Source of the DNA: Brevibacillus sp. JNUCC-41
GTDB lineage: Bacteria; Bacillota; Bacilli; Bacillales; DSM-1321
Direction of reading: 5' to 3'
NCBI RefSeq assembly: GCF_014844095.1
Contig: NZ_CP062163.1
Location: 5,426,699-5,490,698 of the forward strand
DNA length: 64,000 nt
A model generated the notes under the pieces. That model did not search any database, was not told the origin of the DNA, and worked only from the letters and a program-made list of their open reading frames with translations. A program made the position numbers and the translations under genes. Position 1 is the first letter of the stretch; each line of letters starts with the position of its first letter. Below, piece by piece: positions 1 to 8,524 of this stretch.

Positions 1-222
1 TTCTTTTTCCTGTTCCGTCTTATAGGTATCTTCCACAGTCTTAGTTGAACGGATTGTTTGTTCCGCAGGCTTAAAAAGCTCTACCTGGACCCTTTCAGGC
101 TTAACATTGGAGAACATTAACGCATACGCAAATAAACCAAGTATGATGAACAGAAGCACTTGAAAAAAGCGATGGACCAACAGCCCTTTTATTTGAGTGA
201 AAAATTTCTGGATACGATTCAA
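1..222 (-). CDS. yqfF: YqfF/PgpH-type 7TM-HD phosphohydrolase, N-terminal fragment
   Basis: The first 74 codons of a gene that continues beyond the left edge. I chose a TTG start at 222-220 because a strong ribosome binding site (AGGAGGA, 229-235) lies 6 bases upstream and no ATG is available. The peptide begins with a basic stretch, then one hydrophobic segment at about residues 20-37, then the start of an extracytoplasmic region. Family knowledge: YqfF/PgpH proteins have an N-terminal membrane anchor, a 7TM-HDED extracellular domain, seven membrane spans and a cytoplasmic HD domain that hydrolyses cyclic-di-AMP. Only the anchor is in the window, so the assignment rests on this segment and on its position downstream of phoH, as in B. 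subtilis. A terminator separates it from phoH. Confidence 0.75.
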   Translation of the reverse strand, partial: MNRIQKFFTQIKGLLVHRFFQVLLFIILGLFAYALMFSNVKPERVQVELFKPAEQTIRSTKTVEDTYKTEQEKE

Positions 223-365
223 GGAAGGTCCTCCTAAAAAATGATGTTTATAATTCTAGATATGTAAAATCATAACAGTTTTCATGTGAATTTTCACCTT
301 CGTATTGCTAAATGTAGCTTCTTATCCACTTTTTCCCCATAAAGTTTGTCATTTAGACACATCAC

Positions 366-397
366 GAAAAATCCGCCGATTGAAATGGCGGATTTTT
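366..397 (-). terminator. Rho-independent terminator after phoH
   Basis: Perfect inverted repeat AAAATCCGCC / GGCGGATTTT with a 10-base loop, flanked by A and T runs. It lies just past the phoH stop and before yqfF. Confidence 0.85.
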
Positions 398-399
398 TC

Positions 400-1362
400 T
401 TATGACTTCGCCTGCTCGTAAGCAGTAATGATTTTGGCGACAAGCGGATGCCTTACTACATCACTTTGTTCAAAATAAACAAAGGAAAGGCCTTTAACAT
501 TCTTCAAGATCTCTTCTACTCGGACTAGACCTGACTTCATGCCTTTCGGAAGGTCAATCTGGGTCCGATCTCCCGTAATGACCATTTTCGATCCGAAACC
601 AAGCCGGGTCAAGAACATCTTCATTTGGGCTTCCGTCGTGTTCTGGGCTTCATCCAATATGACAAAGGCATCTTCAAGCGTACGGCCCCTCATATAAGCC
701 AGAGGAGCTATTTCAATCGTTCCGCGCTCTATCATCCTTTGCGTCTGTTCCATCCCTAGGAGGTCATGGAGAGCGTCATACAGCGGCCGTAGATAAGGAT
801 CTACCTTTTCCTTCAGATCACCAGGCAGAAAGCCAAGGCTTTCCCCCGCTTCGACGGCAGGCCGTGTCAGGATGATCCGTTTAACATGTCCATTTTTCAA
901 TGCGTTGATGGCCATCACTACAGCAAGGTAGGTCTTCCCGGTTCCGGCAGGCCCAATTCCAAATACAAGGTCCTGTTTCTTTATAGCCTGAATATAGTAT
1001 CTTTGCCCGATTGTTTTGACTTTAATGGATTTCCCTTTAGCCGTTTTAGCGATTTCCTCATCATATAATTCACCGAAGTACTCCAATGTGCCTTTTCTTG
1101 CCAATTCAATTGCATAAAGCACATCCCTGGAACTGATTGCAATTCCTTTTCTCACCACTGTCAATAATGCGTTGAGGATTTCCTCCCCCATCGTTACCCG
1201 CTCGATATCCCCGGCAACACTCACCGCTTCACCTCGGGTTATGACGGAAATGCCAAGCTCCTCTTCGAGCACTTTTACATTTGAATCTCCATTGCCCAAT
1301 AATGCGATCGCTTCATTGGGTGATTTTATTTCGAGCTTAATTACTTTCACATCATCTGCCAT
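400..1362 (-). CDS. phoH: PhoH-family ATPase
   Basis: 320-residue PhoH/YbeZ-type protein. The N-terminal 110 residues form a KH-like nucleic-acid-binding region. A P-loop (GPAGTGKT, about residues 137-144) and a Walker B stretch ending LDEAQN (about 233-240) follow, as in the helicase-like PhoH ATPases that work with the rRNA endonuclease YbeY in RNA metabolism. Length and motifs are typical of the family. The start lies 3 bases after the yqfD stop, so the two genes are probably co-transcribed, as in B. subtilis. A terminator follows directly. The precise substrate in Bacillus is not established; the RNA-related role is family knowledge. Confidence 0.95.
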   Translation of the reverse strand: MADDVKVIKLEIKSPNEAIALLGNGDSNVKVLEEELGISVITRGEAVSVAGDIERVTMGEEILNALLTVVRKGIAISSRDVLYAIELARKGTLEYFGELYDEEIAKTAKGKSIKVKTIGQRYYIQAIKKQDLVFGIGPAGTGKTYLAVVMAINALKNGHVKRIILTRPAVEAGESLGFLPGDLKEKVDPYLRPLYDALHDLLGMEQTQRMIERGTIEIAPLAYMRGRTLEDAFVILDEAQNTTEAQMKMFLTRLGFGSKMVITGDRTQIDLPKGMKSGLVRVEEILKNVKGLSFVYFEQSDVVRHPLVAKIITAYEQAKS

Positions 1363-1365
1363 TCG

Positions 1366-2553
1366 TTAGTCTCCTTGAATGATTGGCTGTCCAATCGCTA
1401 TATCTTCAATAACTTGGTAATGTATAGATAATTTAACTTTACCATTCTCCATGCTTTCGTGCAAAATTTTTTCCTCGATGATTTCATCTTCCTCTTCTAA
1501 ATGCTTTTTCAATTCTGCTTTAGCCATTTTCCGGCCTTCCTTGACCGCTTCTTTCTCGGTATAACTTCGTACAATATCTTCCTTGCTCCTCAATGTCACT
1601 TGTTTATAGGAAATGGGTAGTTCCCATTGAAGAAAGTGAAAAGGCCTCACTGTCGTTTCTTTTTCCTGTTTTCCATATCCCGGATCCTTGAAACCCCATA
1701 CCGGAAGGGAAAAGCCCCCCATTTTCAAAAAGTGCCTGCTCGTTTCATCCCCGTTAAAAACAGAAAACTTGGTTTTTAACGGAACTTCCACTTTCGCTTT
1801 ATACCACGTTTTCCCTTTTATTACTCCCTGTGCCGATACAATCTCCTGTTTATCCTCTTTTCCAATCAATCCTGAAACAAGAAGCTGCCCTTTTCCTACA
1901 TAATCATTTACATTAACAATAGATTGTCCCTTTTCAACGAACATATCAGCGATGATCGCTTTTTTTGAAGCAACCAAATTTTGCGGAGATGTTTTCTCGA
2001 CCTCTTTAGGCTGCCGTTTTTCTACTACCCGAAAATGGTATGTCGTTCCCTTTAGCTCTACCCCTACCCATGTCAATGCCCCAATCCGGTCTGACAGCTT
2101 ACGCTGAATCGTATCCACATCATCAACAAAGAATTGTACTTTCCCGATCTTCACGCCCATCTTGTCCAATTCTTTCCGAATGGCATGCTCGGTTGCCGGT
2201 TTGGCATCTTGAACCTCGATGCCCCAAACCATATTGGAAAGTACAAATATACAGAGCAGGAAAGCGATCATCCCCGCTAAAAACCCGCTGTTTTTCATGA
2301 CTCTCTTCATTAGGAAAGGGAAACCCTTTCCCTGCATGAACTTTACTTTACAATCGCTCTTACGCATGACCTGACGGAGTTTGGGGATATCCCTGATATC
2401 CAGATGGAAAATCAGGGCTTCACTTCCGACACGCTTCACATCCCAGATATGAAGCCCCCTTCTCGTCAGCATATTTATCAGCCGTTCTGCACCTTTGCCA
2501 TAAGCCTTCACCTTTACATAGCCTGTATAATAGTTTGTCCATTGGTTTTTCAT
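1366..2553 (-). CDS. yqfD: Sporulation protein YqfD
   Basis: 395-residue membrane protein matching the YqfD/SpoIV family. It has a cytoplasmic N-terminal domain, one clear transmembrane segment at about residues 88-110, and a long external domain with a BMP-type beta-rich region and a lysine/glutamate-rich C-terminus. YqfD is needed for efficient sporulation in Bacillus and is made in the mother cell under sigma-E; that is family knowledge. It lies 15 bases downstream of yqfC and 3 bases upstream of phoH, the conserved yqfC-yqfD-phoH order. Biochemical function is unknown. Confidence 0.9.
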   Translation of the reverse strand: MKNQWTNYYTGYVKVKAYGKGAERLINMLTRRGLHIWDVKRVGSEALIFHLDIRDIPKLRQVMRKSDCKVKFMQGKGFPFLMKRVMKNSGFLAGMIAFLLCIFVLSNMVWGIEVQDAKPATEHAIRKELDKMGVKIGKVQFFVDDVDTIQRKLSDRIGALTWVGVELKGTTYHFRVVEKRQPKEVEKTSPQNLVASKKAIIADMFVEKGQSIVNVNDYVGKGQLLVSGLIGKEDKQEIVSAQGVIKGKTWYKAKVEVPLKTKFSVFNGDETSRHFLKMGGFSLPVWGFKDPGYGKQEKETTVRPFHFLQWELPISYKQVTLRSKEDIVRSYTEKEAVKEGRKMAKAELKKHLEEEDEIIEEKILHESMENGKVKLSIHYQVIEDIAIGQPIIQGD

Positions 2554-2568
2554 GGAGACCTCCCGGGA

Positions 2569-2853
2569 TCATTCATTAATAAAATAGACCTTATCGATTT
2601 TGCCTTCGAGCATGATTTCTTCCGGCAAAATCGTCTTTATGACAAAGGCATTTCCCTTTATCAACAACTGCCCATTTTTCAGCATCAATCGCACTTCGCT
2701 GTCTGTAAAAGCCAATAAGCCACGATGGTTTTCAATATAAATATGTAATTGACCGATCATTGTAATTCGCGGCAGGTCCATCATGACATCTTGCGGAAGG
2801 TCCATTGTTTTGGTCATAAGCTGTTTCACTTTTTTTCCCCAATTGCGTGCCAT
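2569..2853 (-). CDS. yqfC: Sporulation protein YqfC
   Basis: 94-residue protein of the YabP/YqfC family of small sporulation proteins. It has a basic N-terminus and a beta-rich core of alternating hydrophobic residues. In B. subtilis yqfC-yqfD is a sigma-E-dependent mother-cell operon. The ATG at 2853 directly follows six T residues of a terminator hairpin. The ribosome binding site (AAAGGGGG in the message) forms part of the distal arm of that hairpin (2860-2900). Translation is therefore probably possible only on transcripts that start inside the hairpin; see findings. Confidence 0.88.
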   Translation of the reverse strand: MARNWGKKVKQLMTKTMDLPQDVMMDLPRITMIGQLHIYIENHRGLLAFTDSEVRLMLKNGQLLIKGNAFVIKTILPEEIMLEGKIDKVYFINE

Positions 2854-2900
2854 AAAAAAGAACCCCCTTTCATCTCAATGTATGAAATGAAAGAGGGTTC
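2854..2900 (-). promoter_or_regulatory. Terminator hairpin with nested sigma-E-like -10 and the yqfC ribosome binding site
   Basis: In message orientation a 14-bp stem (GAACCC... / ...GGGTTC, one mismatch) with a 13-base loop is followed by TTTTTT and then the yqfC ATG. The loop region reads CATACATT (2884-2877), matching the sigma-E -10 consensus. No good -35 is visible. The distal arm contains AAAGGGGG, the only plausible Shine-Dalgarno for yqfC. The hairpin also ends the upstream yqeZ-floA operon. Confidence 0.6.
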
Positions 2901-2980
2901 TAGCACAAAATTATAAGTGATGAAAGTCTATTTTTTCATGCTCATTTAATGACGGGCTTAAAAAAGCCCTCGGTTCCGAA

Positions 2981-3484
2981 TCACCTTCTGGACCTCTGAA
3001 GACTTCTCTTCGCCCTTGGCGGTCCCAGCACTTCTGACATGATGATGCCATCAATCAGCTGCTTTTTACCAAAAGACGGCCCTTTGCGATAGACCGGACT
3101 GTTATTATCTGAAATCGTTGATGTGATTTGATCCGCCTTCGCTTTTTGATATAAACGCTGCTGATCGTACTTCTGCTGAAGCCTTCTAAGCTCCGCAATC
3201 CGTTCGTTCGCCTCATTCGTCGTCTCATCGATCACTTCAACAGCCTGAGCCGCCTGCTGTTCGACTTTCCTTACGGGAGCAGGCGCAGGGCTTTGCTGCG
3301 GATTCTCCTGCTGCATTTCACCTTGAAGCTCCCGCATGACCTCCTGCCATTTCTTTTTCGGAGGCTTGTTAGGATCATCATATTGCTGAGGCTGCTTTTT
3401 CTTTCCTAACATGGACGTTAAAATACCGATCAAGACAATGATAAGGAATGGGTTCTTGAGAAAGAAATCAATAAAATCTCCCAT
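2981..3484 (-). CDS. Small membrane-anchored protein in the yqfB position
   Basis: 167-residue protein with an N-terminal transmembrane segment (about residues 8-26) followed by a charged, low-complexity Gln/Pro/Lys-rich region, a coiled-coil-like stretch at about 90-120, and a basic C-terminus ending in an RSLQRSRR-type tail. I do not recognise a catalytic domain. It is the last gene of the yqeZ-floA transcription unit, 22 bases after floA, where B. subtilis has yqfB. A role at FloA/NfeD membrane microdomains is inference from position only. Confidence 0.7.
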   Translation of the reverse strand: MGDFIDFFLKNPFLIIVLIGILTSMLGKKKQPQQYDDPNKPPKKKWQEVMRELQGEMQQENPQQSPAPAPVRKVEQQAAQAVEVIDETTNEANERIAELRRLQQKYDQQRLYQKAKADQITSTISDNNSPVYRKGPSFGKKQLIDGIIMSEVLGPPRAKRSLQRSRR

Positions 3485-3506
3485 TTAAAGACCTTCCTTC
3501 CCTGAC

Positions 3507-4514
3507 CTAATTATTATTATTGTTATTGTTGTTATCTTTTGGATTGTCTGATATTTTACTGATGGAATCTCGCATATCCGTATCGGCCGTGATATTTTGG
3601 ATATTCATATAATCCATCACTCCAAGGTTTCCGCTTTTCAGTGCATCGGCCATGGCCAATGGAACTTCCGCTTCGGATTGAACAACCTTCGCTCTCATTT
3701 CCTGAACACGGGCAACCATTTCCTGTTCAAGTGCAACAGCCATAGCACGGCGTTCTTCGGCCTTTGCCTGGGCTATTTTCTTATCGGCTTCAGCTTGGTC
3801 CGTCTGTAATATGGCCCCGATATTTTTTCCGATATCCACTTCAGCGATATCAATGGAAAGAATTTCGAATGCCGTTCCTGAATCCAAACCTTTCGATAAT
3901 ACCGTTCTTGAAATCAAATCGGGGTTCTCAAGTACATCTGTATGCATTTTCGAAGCACCGATCGTCGATACGATCCCTTCACCTACACGGGCAATGATCG
4001 TCTCTTCACCGGCACCACCGACAAGGCGTTCAATATTGGCCCGGACCGTTATCCTTGCCTTCGCTTTCACTTCAATACCATTCATCGCCACACCAGAGAT
4101 GAACGGAGTTTCGATCACTTTCGGGTTAACGCTCATTTGAACGGCTTCCAGTACATCACGTCCTGCAAGGTCAATGGCTGCACCCCGTTCGAAAGGAAGC
4201 ACGATATTGGCACGTTCTGCAGCAATTAATGCATTCACCACTCGATCGACATTACCGCCTGCAAGGTAATGGCTCTCCAATTGATTCGTTGAAACATTGA
4301 TTCCAGCCTTATGGGCCTTGATAAGCGGGTTGACGACCCTGCTTGGTATAACACGGCGAAGCCTCATCCCAACTAATGTAAATATACTGATTTTGACTCC
4401 TGCCGCTAAAGCGGAAATCCATAGCATTACTGGTACGAATGTGAAAAACACTGCCAATACGATGATGGCAGCAATCACTGCCAGTACAATAAATATCGTT
4501 CCTGAAGTTATCAC
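3507..4514 (-). CDS. floA: Flotillin-like protein FloA
   Basis: 335-residue FloA/YqfA-type protein. It has an N-terminal hydrophobic membrane-inserted segment (about residues 5-50), an SPFH/PHB domain, and a long Ala/Glu-rich coiled-coil region (about 235-300). FloA scaffolds ordered membrane domains and affects membrane fluidity and secretion machinery in Bacillus. The C-terminus is odd: it ends in eight consecutive Asn encoded by AAT/AAC repeats (around 3509-3533), a simple-sequence tract that could vary by slippage. floA follows yqeZ by 32 bases, and the pair is expected to be driven by the sigma-W promoter at 6009-6034. Confidence 0.95.
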   Translation of the reverse strand: MITSGTIFIVLAVIAAIIVLAVFFTFVPVMLWISALAAGVKISIFTLVGMRLRRVIPSRVVNPLIKAHKAGINVSTNQLESHYLAGGNVDRVVNALIAAERANIVLPFERGAAIDLAGRDVLEAVQMSVNPKVIETPFISGVAMNGIEVKAKARITVRANIERLVGGAGEETIIARVGEGIVSTIGASKMHTDVLENPDLISRTVLSKGLDSGTAFEILSIDIAEVDIGKNIGAILQTDQAEADKKIAQAKAEERRAMAVALEQEMVARVQEMRAKVVQSEAEVPLAMADALKSGNLGVMDYMNIQNITADTDMRDSISKISDNPKDNNNNNNNN

Positions 4515-4546
4515 TTAATGATTCATCCTTCCTGTATCTTTTAATT

Positions 4547-5872
4547 TTAATTTGAATCCGGAATTTCCCGGACGACTACCCTTGATCCTTCAACTTTAAC
4601 GATGATGATTGACGAACCTTTGGAAATAAAGCTTCCTTCGGTCACGACATCTACTCTTTCTTCTTTGACCAAAGCTGTTCCTGAAGGCCTCAAATCTGTA
4701 AGGGCCTTCCCTTCTACACCTAATAAATCCAAACGGTTCGGATTGCTGACATATCCTTGTTCCGTTTTTGTTGCATCGGTTAATATCATTTTCCTGAAAA
4801 ATTTCATCTGTTTTCCAAACACCTTTACAAGTAGGATGAATACCAAAATGGATACGGTGACCGCAATTAGCAAGGATATCGTCATATGGACCGGATCACC
4901 TGTTGCGAGGAATAAACTCCCCACTATCGCGGTAAATCCGAGCAGCCCGATAATCCCCCCTGGGATAAAAAATTCAATTAGTACGAGAATGACCCCGATG
5001 ATGAACATCGCTAACGATTCGTATCCGGTGATACCGGCGACAAGATGACCATAGAAAAATAAGACAAGACTGGTGATCCCAATGACCCCCGGAATTCCAA
5101 AACCGGGTGAAAACAATTCGATCACTATCCCGATTCCCGCTATCGTTAACAAAATGGGAACGACGATCGGGTTGGTCAAAAAGCGGGCAAGTTTCTCAGG
5201 AAAGCTTTCTTCGATTGACCGAATATCAGCATCCTCGACTCCAAGTATACTATACAGCTCCGCTTTCCCAGAGACGGTGCCTTCACTATATCCAGCCTTT
5301 TTTGCCTGTTCAGCTGTAAATGTCAGCAATTTCCCTTTTTCCGCTCCATATTCGGGCAGATCGATGTCAACATCCGCCATCGCCTGGGCGTATATGGGAT
5401 CACGTCCATTTTGTTCTGCAGCAGTCTTCATGGCAGCTAACCAATAAGATTGCGCTTTCTTACCTGCAGCATTCCCCGTTGAATCTATCACAGCCGCAGA
5501 TCCCATGGTGGCGCTCGGAACCATATAGATCTCATCTGCACTTAGAGAAATGTATGCCCCTGCAGATAATGCCCTATTATTGACATAGGCAACTGTCTTG
5601 ATTGGTGAATCCGACAGTAACTTTGCAATTTCCCCCGCTGCATCCACAGCACCTCCAGGGGTATTCACCTCGAAAACGACAAGATCTGCATCAGCTGCCT
5701 CAGCAGTGGTCAGCGCGCGCTCCAAAAAGGCCGAGAGTCCCTTTTCCACCGTTTCTTCAATCGGAACATGGTAAACGATTTTCTCGTTTGCAGATGCCGT
5801 CGCCCCCCAAAAAGAAGACATGGTGAACAGCAATCCAAATAATAGTACAGATAAATAACGCCAAATTTTCAA
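4547..5872 (-). CDS. yqeZ: NfeD-family membrane serine protease YqeZ
   Basis: 441-residue long-form NfeD protein. A signal peptide (about residues 1-28) is followed by a ClpP-fold serine protease domain (about 35-215) containing NTPGGAVD and the SAGAYIS nucleophile region. Several transmembrane helices (about 238-350) and a C-terminal NfeD OB-fold domain (about 375-440) complete it. Family knowledge: long NfeD proteases are encoded next to SPFH proteins and act with them in membrane quality control, and the B. subtilis operon responds to envelope-active agents through sigma-W. Here a matching promoter lies about 135 bases upstream. Confidence 0.93.
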   Translation of the reverse strand: MKIWRYLSVLLFGLLFTMSSFWGATASANEKIVYHVPIEETVEKGLSAFLERALTTAEAADADLVVFEVNTPGGAVDAAGEIAKLLSDSPIKTVAYVNNRALSAGAYISLSADEIYMVPSATMGSAAVIDSTGNAAGKKAQSYWLAAMKTAAEQNGRDPIYAQAMADVDIDLPEYGAEKGKLLTFTAEQAKKAGYSEGTVSGKAELYSILGVEDADIRSIEESFPEKLARFLTNPIVVPILLTIAGIGIVIELFSPGFGIPGVIGITSLVLFFYGHLVAGITGYESLAMFIIGVILVLIEFFIPGGIIGLLGFTAIVGSLFLATGDPVHMTISLLIAVTVSILVFILLVKVFGKQMKFFRKMILTDATKTEQGYVSNPNRLDLLGVEGKALTDLRPSGTALVKEERVDVVTEGSFISKGSSIIIVKVEGSRVVVREIPDSN

Positions 5873-6008
5873 CGGAACGCCCCCTTTCCCGTATTAAACG
5901 CGGTAAGTGCCTCATCGCTCAGGAGGAACACCTACCAGTAAATTCAGCACGCAACTAAATTCGAATAAGGAGCAAATGAAGCGACCCTTTACTCTGTTCT
6001 TTAGTTAT

Positions 6009-6034
6009 TACGTATGTATATGAAAAAGGTTTCA
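6009..6034 (-). promoter_or_regulatory. Sigma-W promoter of the yqeZ-floA operon
   Basis: On the minus strand TGAAAC (6034-6029), a 16-base spacer, then CGTA (6012-6009). This is an exact match to the sigma-W consensus with correct spacing. It leaves a 5' leader of about 130 bases before yqeZ. Confidence 0.85.
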
Positions 6035-6117
6035 AAAAAAAGCAAATAAAATTAAAAGTGACCCCATTTTCTTGGGCTGCGTCTCAATAATATACGCTAA
6101 AAATTCATGAAATACAC

Positions 6118-6145
6118 AAAAACCACAGGCAATTTGCCTGCGGTT
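6118..6145 (-). terminator. Terminator after yqeY
   Basis: Inverted repeat around 6121-6145 (AACCACAGGC / GCCTGCGGTT, 5-base loop) with a T run on the minus strand. It is positioned after the rpsU-yqeY unit. Confidence 0.8.
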
Positions 6146-6170
6146 AGGTTTCGAGTTTTAAGTTTAGAGT

Positions 6171-6614
6171 TTAAGATAGATGTTGTTGTACTAATTTGTT
6201 TACTAGAGAACCATCCGCTTTACCTTTAACTTTAGGCATTAAAGCTCCCATAACTCGCCCCATATCTGCTTTGGATGTTGCTTTGACTTCTTCAATCGTT
6301 TGTTTAACGATTTTAGAAATGTCTTCTTCTGAAAGTTGCTCAGGCATATATGCCTCTACGTATACTAGTTCGGTGCGGACTTTATCCACGAGATCTGAAC
6401 GACCTGCGTTTTCAAACTCCTGGAGGGAGTCTTTGCGTTGTTTTAATTCGCGAGAGAGCACTGTCAATTCTTCATCATCTGTTAAATCTTGTCTCTGCTT
6501 CATGGCTTCGTTTTGAATAGAAGCTTTCAGCATCCGAATAACAGATAGTTTGTCCTTTTCCTTGTTCTTCATCGCTTGTTTCATATCATTATTTAAACGC
6601 TCGAGAAGACTCAT
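6171..6614 (-). CDS. yqeY: GatB/YqeY family protein
   Basis: 147-residue alpha-helical YqeY protein related to the tail domain of the GatB subunit of aspartyl/glutamyl-tRNA amidotransferase, presumed to bind tRNA. Full family length. It starts 14 bases after rpsU and is co-transcribed with it, the standard arrangement in Firmicutes. Exact function is not known. Confidence 0.93.
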   Translation of the reverse strand: MSLLERLNNDMKQAMKNKEKDKLSVIRMLKASIQNEAMKQRQDLTDDEELTVLSRELKQRKDSLQEFENAGRSDLVDKVRTELVYVEAYMPEQLSEEDISKIVKQTIEEVKATSKADMGRVMGALMPKVKGKADGSLVNKLVQQHLS

Positions 6615-6628
6615 CTTTCCACCCTCTC

Positions 6629-6802
6629 TTAGAATTTACGTTTTCTTGCAGCTTCAGACTTTTTCTTACGTTTTACGCTTGGTTTTTCATAAAATTCACG
6701 CTTCCTAGCTTCCTGAAGCGATCCTGCTTTAGATACAGTACGTTTGAAACGACGAAGAGCATCTTCAAGCGATTCGTTTTTACGAACGACGGTTTTAGAC
6801 AT
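6629..6802 (-). CDS. rpsU: 30S ribosomal protein S21
   Basis: 57-residue S21, highly basic with a lysine/arginine-rich C-terminus. I placed the start at the ATG at 6802 (MSKTVV...), not the longer in-frame start at 6829, because GGAGGGAGGG directly upstream gives a strong ribosome binding site and this matches the conserved S21 N-terminus. S21 helps the 30S subunit engage initiating mRNA. First gene of the rpsU-yqeY unit. Confidence 0.97.
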   Translation of the reverse strand: MSKTVVRKNESLEDALRRFKRTVSKAGSLQEARKREFYEKPSVKRKKKSEAARKRKF

Positions 6803-6869
6803 CTCTTTCCCTCCCTCCGAAAACAACACACTAACTCAAGTTGTCAACATGTTATACATGTACTAAACA

Positions 6870-6898
6870 ATTATAATATATCATCTTTAGCAGGTCAA
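6870..6898 (-). promoter_or_regulatory. Sigma-A promoter of rpsU-yqeY
   Basis: Minus strand TTGACC (6898-6893), 17-base spacer, TATAAT (6875-6870). The spacing is ideal and the -10 perfect. The leader is about 65 bases. Confidence 0.8.
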
Positions 6899-7038
6899 CT
6901 AATAAAATCAAACTTATTTTGAATATCATCATGTTATTATCATTATTTTTCACGAAACGTTGATTCAATTTGCATGAGAATCCAAATTATAGCATGTCTC
7001 CCGTCATTGGGCCATAAGCTTACTATGAGGTGACAGTC

Positions 7039-7971
7039 ATGCATGAGCTATTTTCATTCCTTTTATTCATTGCGATATTTTTGGCAGGTATGTCGGTTTT
7101 ACGAATCGGACTGTTCAATATGTCGGGTACAGCATTAAAAACCTTTCTCTCAAAGGTTACGGATAAGCCATGGAAAGGCTTAATGGCCGGAACCATCTTT
7201 ACCGGGATCCTGCAGAGCAGCTCGGCGGTCATGGTCATGACGGTCGGCCTCGTTTCCGCAGGAAGCATAACGTTCCCGCAAACAATCGGGATTATTCTTG
7301 GAACGAATATCGGATCCACCTTTACAGCCGAGTTCATGACCTTCTCTCTGGATCGTTGGATCATTCCCGGTGTCGTAAGCGGCGCACTCCTTTGCTTCTT
7401 GCCGAAAGCATTACCGAGAAGCATAGGGATGTCACTGATCGGAATCTCAGCCATCTTCGCGGCGATGAGTGGTTTTAAAACGCTTTCAACACCGATTGCA
7501 GCCTACCCATCCATACAAACGCTCATCCATTACATAGAGGGCCACATGAGCTATGCCCTATTAGCCGGGGTATTATTAACAGCACTCATCCACTCCAGTT
7601 CTGCAACCATCGGGATAGCCATGAGCTTTTTGATGAATGGGGAGTTATCCGTCTCTTCCGCAATCATCATCATGCTCGGATCGAATATAGGCACTTGCAT
7701 CACCGGATACATGGCCAGCATCGGTTCTGGTAGACAAGCCGCCTTCACGGCTTATGCACATATTTGGCTAAACGTCATCGGGGTTGCCGCATTCCTGCCT
7801 TTTGTGGACATCTTGGAAAGGACGGCTGCCCTTTTCACCGAAAACAAAGGGACACAGCTGGCCCATGCCAGTGTCATTTTCAATATCTTGACTTCTTTGG
7901 CCGTCTTGCCATTAGCAAGGCAATTCTCCAACCTCATTCTTTTGGTGCATCGGCCACACTTAAAAAAATAA
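7039..7971 (+). CDS. yqeW: Na+/phosphate symporter family protein YqeW
   Basis: 310-residue integral membrane protein of the NptA/PNaS (Na/Pi cotransporter) family. The two inverted-repeat halves each carry the family QSSS/HSSS motif (LQSSSA near residue 58, IHSSSA near 184) and a GSNIG/GTNIGS motif. About eight hydrophobic segments. I prefer ATG 7039 over GTG 7030 because GAGGTGA at 7027-7033 is the ribosome binding site. It is the only forward gene in this part and matches B. subtilis yqeW by position next to rpsU. Probable sodium-coupled phosphate uptake. Confidence 0.9.
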   Translation: MHELFSFLLFIAIFLAGMSVLRIGLFNMSGTALKTFLSKVTDKPWKGLMAGTIFTGILQSSSAVMVMTVGLVSAGSITFPQTIGIILGTNIGSTFTAEFMTFSLDRWIIPGVVSGALLCFLPKALPRSIGMSLIGISAIFAAMSGFKTLSTPIAAYPSIQTLIHYIEGHMSYALLAGVLLTALIHSSSATIGIAMSFLMNGELSVSSAIIIMLGSNIGTCITGYMASIGSGRQAAFTAYAHIWLNVIGVAAFLPFVDILERTAALFTENKGTQLAHASVIFNILTSLAVLPLARQFSNLILLVHRPHLKK

Positions 7972-7973
7972 GG

Positions 7974-8009
7974 AGCTGTCCAAAAGTCATTGGAGACTTT
8001 TGGACAGCT
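7974..8009 (+). terminator. Inverted repeat after yqeW, probable terminator
   Basis: A 15-bp perfect stem (AGCTGTCCAAAAGTC / GACTTTTGGACAGCT) with a 6-base loop, 2 bases after the yqeW stop. The downstream T run is weak (TT). Confidence 0.65.
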
Positions 8010-8020
8010 TCGCGGGAAGG

Positions 8021-8158
8021 ATGGATATCACATGTAGCTGCACCAGATATAAATGGATGAATGATTACTGGGGGTTTTTCAATAAGCTCAAACCATTCGA
8101 TATAACGGCAGCTGAAATCAAAATCATCAAACCTTTATTAGAGAAAGATGTTAGATAA
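8021..8158 (+). pseudogene. Possible gene remnant (short orphan reading frame)
   Basis: An open frame of 45 codons. Its last 33 codons, from the ATG at 8057, read like real protein (a WGFFNKLKPFD segment followed by an amphipathic ITAAEIKIIKPLLEKD helix). There is no usable ribosome binding site before either ATG. I recognise no family. It may be the C-terminal scrap of a lost gene between yqeW and deoC, or chance. Confidence 0.25.
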
Positions 8159-8444
8159 TAACAGATACTGCCACTATATTGAAGTGTCATATACTCAAAA
8201 TTTCACCACTCATATAAAGTAGTGTTAATGATAAAAGAAAATTAAAAACCTTTTTTCATTTCCTTCCCCCTGTTCATGCATTTATTTAAGCAACTTTACT
8301 TCCTGTTTGATTCCCCTTAATATTTATTAAATCCACAATAAGTTTTTTTGAATTCATGGGTTCCAAAAATGATACGTGTCCTCTTTTTTATGGACATGGG
8401 ATATCACCAGTTCAATTACAATCCGATTTTTTTATGGAAGTAAT
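8159..8444. other. Intergenic stretch with no recognised feature
   Basis: About 285 AT-rich bases with no open frame that has a ribosome binding site, no clear promoter and no strong repeat. Confidence 0.5.
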
Positions 8445-8488
8445 AAAAAAAGGCGGAGAAAAATAAAATATTTTTCTCCGCCTTTTTT
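8445..8488. terminator. Bidirectional-type terminator after deoC
   Basis: A long stem (AAAAAAAGGCGGAGAAA / TTTTTCTCCGCCTTTTTT) with A and T runs on both sides, 36 bases past the deoC stop. Confidence 0.85.
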
Positions 8489-8524
8489 ATTTTCGGGGAC
8501 TTATTATACGGTCCCTTTTTAAAA

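Noticed and set aside
4602..5048. Long plus-strand open frames opposite yqeZ (and similar frames opposite dnaK, lepA, gpr, rsmE, pbpI)
   Set aside because: They lie antisense to conserved genes, have no ribosome binding sites and no family features; they arise from codon bias of the real gene.
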